Shown: positions 59,070 to 64,000 of the stretch, in pieces
Numbering within the stretch: position 1 is the first letter of the stretch
Layout of the letters: every line of letters begins with the position of its first letter
Source of the DNA: Candolleomyces eurysporus
Lineage: Eukaryota; Basidiomycota; Agaricomycetes; Agaricales; Psathyrellaceae
NCBI GenBank assembly: GCA_027579435.1
Contig: JANBPK010000809.1
Span: 1 to 64,000, forward strand
Length of the DNA: 64,000 bases
Direction of reading: 5' to 3'
Translations under genes and position numbers: made by a program
The notes under the pieces: generated by a model
The model's database searches: none
What the model was told of the DNA's origin: nothing
Seen by the model: the letters and a program-made list of their open reading frames with translations, nothing else

Positions 59070-60337
59070 TTAACAAATTAAGGATGACGACTCGAGAAAA
59101 CAAAGCGTCAGTCTGGTCACCGTATGAGCAAGGGGATCATTAGAACATGCAAGGGCCCTTGTGGGCCCGGAACCCTGGGACGTTCTACCATGAGTCGCTG
59201 CAACGTTTTCTTCATTGGTAGCGATGGTGCGGTTCGTGCGACGACCCATGGCTGACAAGGGTCCTTTCTGAAACAGGGTGATGATACTAAGACGTAAATT
59301 TCCGAGTCAATATGCAGCTCTGTCCAAGAAAAACAAAATGAAGTGCGTACGTAGGGGTCAATGGTGCTGGAAGGTGCGTGCCACTGATTGACAGGTTCAT
59401 GGTGAGTATATGATCGATAGGCAGTGGAACCAGGCTGCCTCGAGTGATGGGAAGAACTATTGGAGTAGGCATGGTCGTAGCGTGACTGAGGCTGGTACGG
59501 CTCATGAAGAGCAGGCAGAGTGTCTGGACCTGGGGGAGGATAAATGTACGGCGAAGCTCGTTCAGGGTTCAATTGACTAGAAAATTTGGTCAGGGTGACT
59601 AGAGTTACGTTTATGAGATACTTACAGAGGGACACGGCTCGGGTCAGAGTCCGTCTTGAAAGACTGCGAATAATAAGAATCACTGCTTTTACAACATCGC
59701 CTCTTAATATCACTTTTTTGACAAATAGAAAAAAAATACGCACCCAGCTCGTCGAGTGGGGTGTGGCAATGACAGCGTCAAATCGACAGATCGTCTGGGC
59801 GGGGAATGTTCACGGGTGGAGGGCGCAGAACCCTCTGACAATCCAGACGAGCCGGCTGTTGAAGGGCGGGTATCTGCTTCAACGGAGTCTTTTCTTGAGG
59901 TGGGTTTTTTGCGAGTTGGGACTCCCTCTGGCCATGTGCACTGCGGACAGAATGGTGTGAGGTTGAAAATTGTCGAGGGGAATGAATTTTACGCACTTCT
60001 CGCTGACCATGGGAGCAGCGGACACAAATAGGCTTTGATTCGTCACACTGCGTGTGGTTCAGAGATTGACTGTGAAGAGATTGGGTGGCGGGCTCACCTT
60101 AACCTTCTTCTGCCGACAGGTCAGACAACCTGTCTTGCTTCGCGTGTATTTTGGCCGCTTGCGTTGACTCAACTCAGTAGGCTGCCTTTGGGGATGGGAA
60201 TTTGTGGCAGCATGCAGGCTGGGCAATGGCGCGAGATGGTTGGGCGGGGCGTAGTAGGGCTGTGGTGGTGGCAAATAGTGGCCGGACATCGAGCTAGAAA
60301 ATTGTGTGAGCGGCCGCGACGACGACGAAACCAGCAT
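59070..60337 (-). CDS. Zn2Cys6 fungal transcription factor (3' end uncertain)
   Basis: Exon 1 (60098-60337) starts MLVSSSSRPLTQFSSSMSGH and holds the first half of the zinc cluster, KYTRSKTGCLTCRQKKVK. Exon 2 (59997-60047) gives CDESKPICVRCSHGQRE and exon 3 (from 59940 down) CTWPEGVPTRKKPTSRKDS. Together they show the complete CX2CX6CX6CX2CX6C binuclear cluster with a basic linker, so a DNA-binding nuclear regulator is clear. Downstream, a Pro/Tyr/His-rich region (PYIYPPPGPDTLPALHEPYQ) is read from about 59570 to 59340. The splicing between 59741 and 59620 does not resolve into one consistent frame by eye, and the terminal exon (to about 59070) is a guess. There is no visible fungal-specific middle homology domain. 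Confidence 0.75.
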
Positions 60338-63300
60338 GGAATATTGTGTACTGACTATGACATGACGGGAGCAGAGACAGGACTTCGAGATTCAGGTTCC
60401 AAATAATCGCATTCGGACAGAGGATTATAAAGGTCCAGGAAGGAAGCGTGGTTTATGTTGAAGAATGAAAAGCGCCAAGATAGTGGGTCGCTAATCGGTG
60501 TGGATCACCGAAAACATCAGATCTAGGGTCGCTGCACAGTGAGTCCGGAGGCGAGGCCAGGAAAATGCTTCCATGTATATTTTGCGGGTCTTTCACCGGT
60601 GCGTGTTCCAAGGCACCATGAGGTCCCTACCCTTCATTTTTTGAAGCCCCTGCTTCTTGAAGACAGCCAGCAAGTATTCCGTCCAGATCTCCCAATCTCC
60701 CAAACGAAATAGTCTCAAATGGTGATCTCTTTGCCTCCGGAACACCGGAATGTTCCGATGTCACAAGTTTTACGTTTTGCAGGCGTATGTGGTGGTAACT
60801 CGCTGTCCAAAGCCCGCCAGGGGAGCAGAATTCAGCCCGCGGTTTCTTCTGCCCTCGACGGCGAATGGTTGCCCAGCCTTGCCGCAGAGCAAGCCTCAAA
60901 TTAGCCAGACTCGGTTCTCTGGGGTTCTTTTGGGTTGCATCACACTCTCCGCCGACTTTCACACACCACGCACCCAAATCCAATTTTGCATGTGGAAGCC
61001 AGGTTTGCATCACTACCCGATCTACGGCATGATTGTGCGTGCTTTCCTTTCGTGGCAAGCCCGTTAGCCTTCTTTGAGCCGGTCTTCCCGTAGAACGCAC
61101 TGGCCGTGCAGTCGATGCTGAACTTCCTACAGAGAGCGAGCTCACTGTTGCACCTGTTTTGCCAGCTCACTGACCGAGGTGCCAGCGGCTGTTGCTGTTG
61201 CAGGCGGATCGACGACCAAGCCGAGGGACTGCTATGTCGCCACCTGGGGTCATAGCCGAGGACATACTCAACATCTCGCGAGCAAGTCAGCTCTGTCAAT
61301 GACGCACGGAGAAGAGGTGCGACATCTAGAAGATGCTTCACTCTAGTGCGTCGTGCCAGGGTGCAGACCAGCTGTCACCGAACAGGCATTCGGACTTCGG
61401 ACCAGGTTCCACCGCTTTCAATGCCCCCTAGTCATAACCACAATTGTCGGTTACTTTATTGTCTCCCACTTTTATTAGGTTCATAGTAAGGCCCTGACAA
61501 ACGCTCCCCAGTGACATTCCAGAATTGCCATTTTACGTCAAGATCAATCTGATACCTATTGAAAACTTCAATTGTTACACTGGGGGCCGTAAAATAAGGC
61601 ATCATGCCCTTGTGAGCAATTCATTGTCAGTTCCCCGTGGTGCGTAAAAAAGGCGGCATCTGGGCAAGAAACATGGAACGAGAAGGCTTGATCCCGCAAC
61701 ACAGCACGCCCCTTCCTTCTGGAATTGAGGCCAAGCCCAAGCTTTGCAAAATTCCGTAAGAGACCCTGCACTTGTCATCCATGAACATATCAAAACTCAT
61801 GAATTCGCCTTTAGGTTGCATCGTGGGGAGGGTGAGACTGCAACAAGGTAAATACTTAGATAGTCAGGAGAGTTCATCATCCTCGTGGCCAATTTTCTTG
61901 TGGGCTCATCATTGGAACCCTTTTTTACCAAACTTTAATCGTTCGTCATTTCCCCATCGCAAAACCCCGCTTGAAAGCATTGCTGTTTTGCAGATATCTC
62001 GCTTGTCAACCTTCGACAGCAACCTCTGCTGATAAGCTGCGGCGATCATGTAGATCAAGGATCAAAACTTTCACGCACGGCTATGTATCACATACAGCAT
62101 ACCCAGGAGAGACTATAGTTGAAAACATTCCAGGGCGAGGTAGAACTTCGGAGAACAAAAGAAGACCCTTAAACGTTTTCATGTATTCAACATGCTCCCC
62201 CAAGCTTGATGAGGACCCTGCTTGTTACCTCCGTATTCTAAAGCTGTGGTGACCGGCTTGACAGTTTCACGTCAACTGTTACTTTATGAACAGCCGGATT
62301 TTCCCAGATGGAGGCTTTTCATGGGTTGGATTGATTGCTTCAACCCAGATTAAAATAACATCCTGACTCGTCCGAACTCGGAGAGATGGACGCCGGAGTC
62401 GAGGTGGCATTGAGCGAACCCTATCTAGTCTCCTCTATGCAGGGTTCGGAATGGACCTCCGTCCAATCCAGACCCCGCACCATGCCCACATCCGAAATTT
62501 TTTTTGAGTTCCATTGCCACTCAGCTCGATGTTCTCCAGAAGTAGTATGATACGTGGCGTGGCGGCGGCAAGGGCTTACAGAATCCGTCTTCCTATCAAG
62601 CCGCGCTTCACCGTAGCTTCACCTTAAGTCCATCGCTTGTCTCCGGAATGTTGATCTCCTCAAGTTGCTTCCGAACCGAATGCGCTGACTTTGAACTTGG
62701 TGGATTTTATAAGCTTGAAGTCGCCATACCACTGCCAGCTGGCTACCACATAACTGCGCCTCGACAAACTGTTGGATACATGTTGTGTCTCCAGGTAAAC
62801 TCAGTTTATTCCGCAGAGCATTCGTTATTAGGTGGTGCAAGCATATGGTGTATACCGCTCAATTTTCAGTCACCGGTTCTGTGTCTAAATTGGGTCGGGG
62901 TGCGAGAGAGGCGGGCAAATTGGACGACAACGTCGGGGAATCTCCCAATCGCAGCTTCCCGTGAAATGCAGATAGAAAATGCCTCAGGCGCAGTACTTGC
63001 ATATGGGATCCATGATCCACGGACGCTATGTCAGCGTCGAGAATTTGTAACCATGTTCGTCGACCGATGCATTGAGAGTTTACTGCCAAAGCACACCCCG
63101 GTTCACTCGGACCCTAGGTCTGGAATTGACGGAATATAACAAAACTCTCTGAGATAAATGCAACGTCATGATCTGCATCTCCGAGGCATTGATAGTTACC
63201 TGGTTATGTACATGGCTTACTCGAGCCTTCTAACCTGGTTCTCAAAGTTGTGTTTATGACAGAACTTCTTGTGGCCAACCAACCCTCTGCGGGGATCTGG

Positions 63301-63637
63301 GCATTGTTAAGGGCAATCATCTCTGTTCCCATGACCGTAACCACCGAGCGTTCTGTGAAGCAAATACGTTTCCTAAGAGTACAAACTAGTAAGCACAGGT
63401 TCTAGAAGAATGTAACAACAGATTGGTAGTAAGACACAAAGTAGAAACCGGGAAGACACTGAGCACCAGGCGATAGCTAGATGATATACGGATATAAATT
63501 GTCCCAAACGTTAGCAGCTAGAAACGGGAAAATACAACGATATAAAGGCTCGAAATCAGTGGCAATGTGGCGAATCGAAGATCAACCGTGAAAATCACTG
63601 ATCGAGTTCAAGTTGGCAGGTACGCTCTTGTAGCCCT
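60338..63637. other. Intergenic, no supportable gene
   Basis: About 3.3 kb. The longest frames are 172 codons on the minus strand at 60627-61145 and 163 codons on the plus strand at 62648-63139. Neither resembles a known family or joins to neighbouring exons. The part next to 60337 should contain the promoter of the Zn2Cys6 gene. No repeat array, transposon end or RNA gene is recognised. Confidence 0.5.
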
Positions 63638-64000
63638 TTAAGGTGAGCCGCGAGTACTGGGCCGGGACAGGCTCCTAATCACGAGGAACAGCAGTTAATA
63701 CTTGAGGGATTGAGCCCATAATCGTTCGAAGCTACTCACTCGTCCCTTGACCTCCTTGACCTCGACCATCCCCAAACTTGGGCAACCCATCTCGCCATTG
63801 TATTCTCATGTTTCATCATGGTTATGATCCAGGGATGATTCAACATGTCCCTGGGCGTTGGGCGTGTCAGGGCATCGACGACGAGGCTGGGTAAGAATCG
63901 ATCAGAATGATCATCCGGAAGCCACACAGATAGAAGCACAGAAGGACTCACGCTTGCTTGATAAAATCTTTCATCTCCTCGCTCCACTGGACACCGGGTT
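63638..64000 (-). CDS. MAP kinase kinase, C-terminal end only
   Basis: The window edge cuts this minus-strand gene. Exon 63952-64000 encodes GVQWSEEMKDFIKQ, exon 63740-63886 LVVDALTRPTPRDMLNHPWI and TMMKHENTMARWVAQVWGW, and exon 63638-63674 the end SLSRPSTRGSP. Subdomain XI (the RPTP...HPWI arginine motif) is clear. The MARWVAQVWGW ending is typical of fungal STE7/MKK-type MAP kinase kinases. Without the last intron the frame would stop at 63736, a little earlier; the spliced form has good gtgagt and attag sites. Catalytic residues lie outside the window. Confidence 0.78.

Noticed and set aside
60627..61145. 172-codon minus-strand frame upstream of the Zn2Cys6 gene
   Set aside because: No recognisable motif, no splice link to the neighbour, and competing frames on the other strand; its length is possible by chance.
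62648..63139. 163-codon plus-strand frame
   Set aside because: No domain, odd composition and no neighbouring exon; kept as intergenic.
1..64000. CRISPR arrays, bacterial operons, insertion sequences, rRNA genes
   Set aside because: None seen; the window is eukaryotic nuclear DNA with spliceosomal introns.

Overview
The window is nuclear DNA from a filamentous fungus, almost certainly a basidiomycete of the Agaricomycotina. The signs are compact genes split by many short introns (mostly 48 to 75 bases, GT...AG, with CTAAC/CTGAC-like branch sites), a set of Agaricomycete-style conserved hypothetical proteins, and fungus-specific genes: a Zn2Cys6 regulator, glycogen synthase, a PCL-type cyclin, and CPA1 with an arginine attenuator peptide leader. 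No finer taxonomic call is safe. Where I give exon boundaries I read them from splice sites and frame continuity; several models were checked by confirming that the summed exon length is a multiple of three.

Layout. 1-2072: 3' part of a homeodomain regulator, then about 3.7 kb with no supportable gene. 5819-11149: a coiled-coil protein gene followed by a tandem duplication of about 2.03 kb that yields two intact family-17 glycosyltransferase genes and an orphan 3' end of the coiled-coil gene between them. 11472-21391: BRCT protein (-), mitochondrial NAD(H) kinase (+), a small protein of unknown function (-) and an asteroid/XPG-type protein (-). 21538-21625: intron-containing tRNA-Leu(UAG). 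21744-27221: protein phosphatase 5 and the U2-snRNP factor SR140. 27383-31902: vigilin-type multi-KH protein (-). 32290-36126: TMEM19-like membrane protein and glycogen synthase. 36678-39257 (-): Cdc1/Ted1 metallophosphoesterase and a small complex I subunit. 39457-47279 (+): a zinc-knuckle low-complexity protein, CPA1 with its leader peptide, and a BSD-domain protein. 47787-49093 (-): a secreted GH23 lysozyme-like protein. 52155-54455: PCL-type cyclin. From 54.5 kb rightwards the window is gene-poor: a conserved hypothetical (-), a Zn2Cys6 factor (-) and the 3' end of a MAP kinase kinase (-) at the edge.

The genes are mostly independent housekeeping loci, not a cluster. The strongest special features are the spliced arginine attenuator peptide uORF in front of CPA1, the glycosyltransferase tandem duplication with uneven divergence between copies, a bacterial-type GH23 enzyme, and a systematic sequence artefact: isolated N characters, usually beside homopolymer runs, which break at least ten reading frames and whose removal restores each one.
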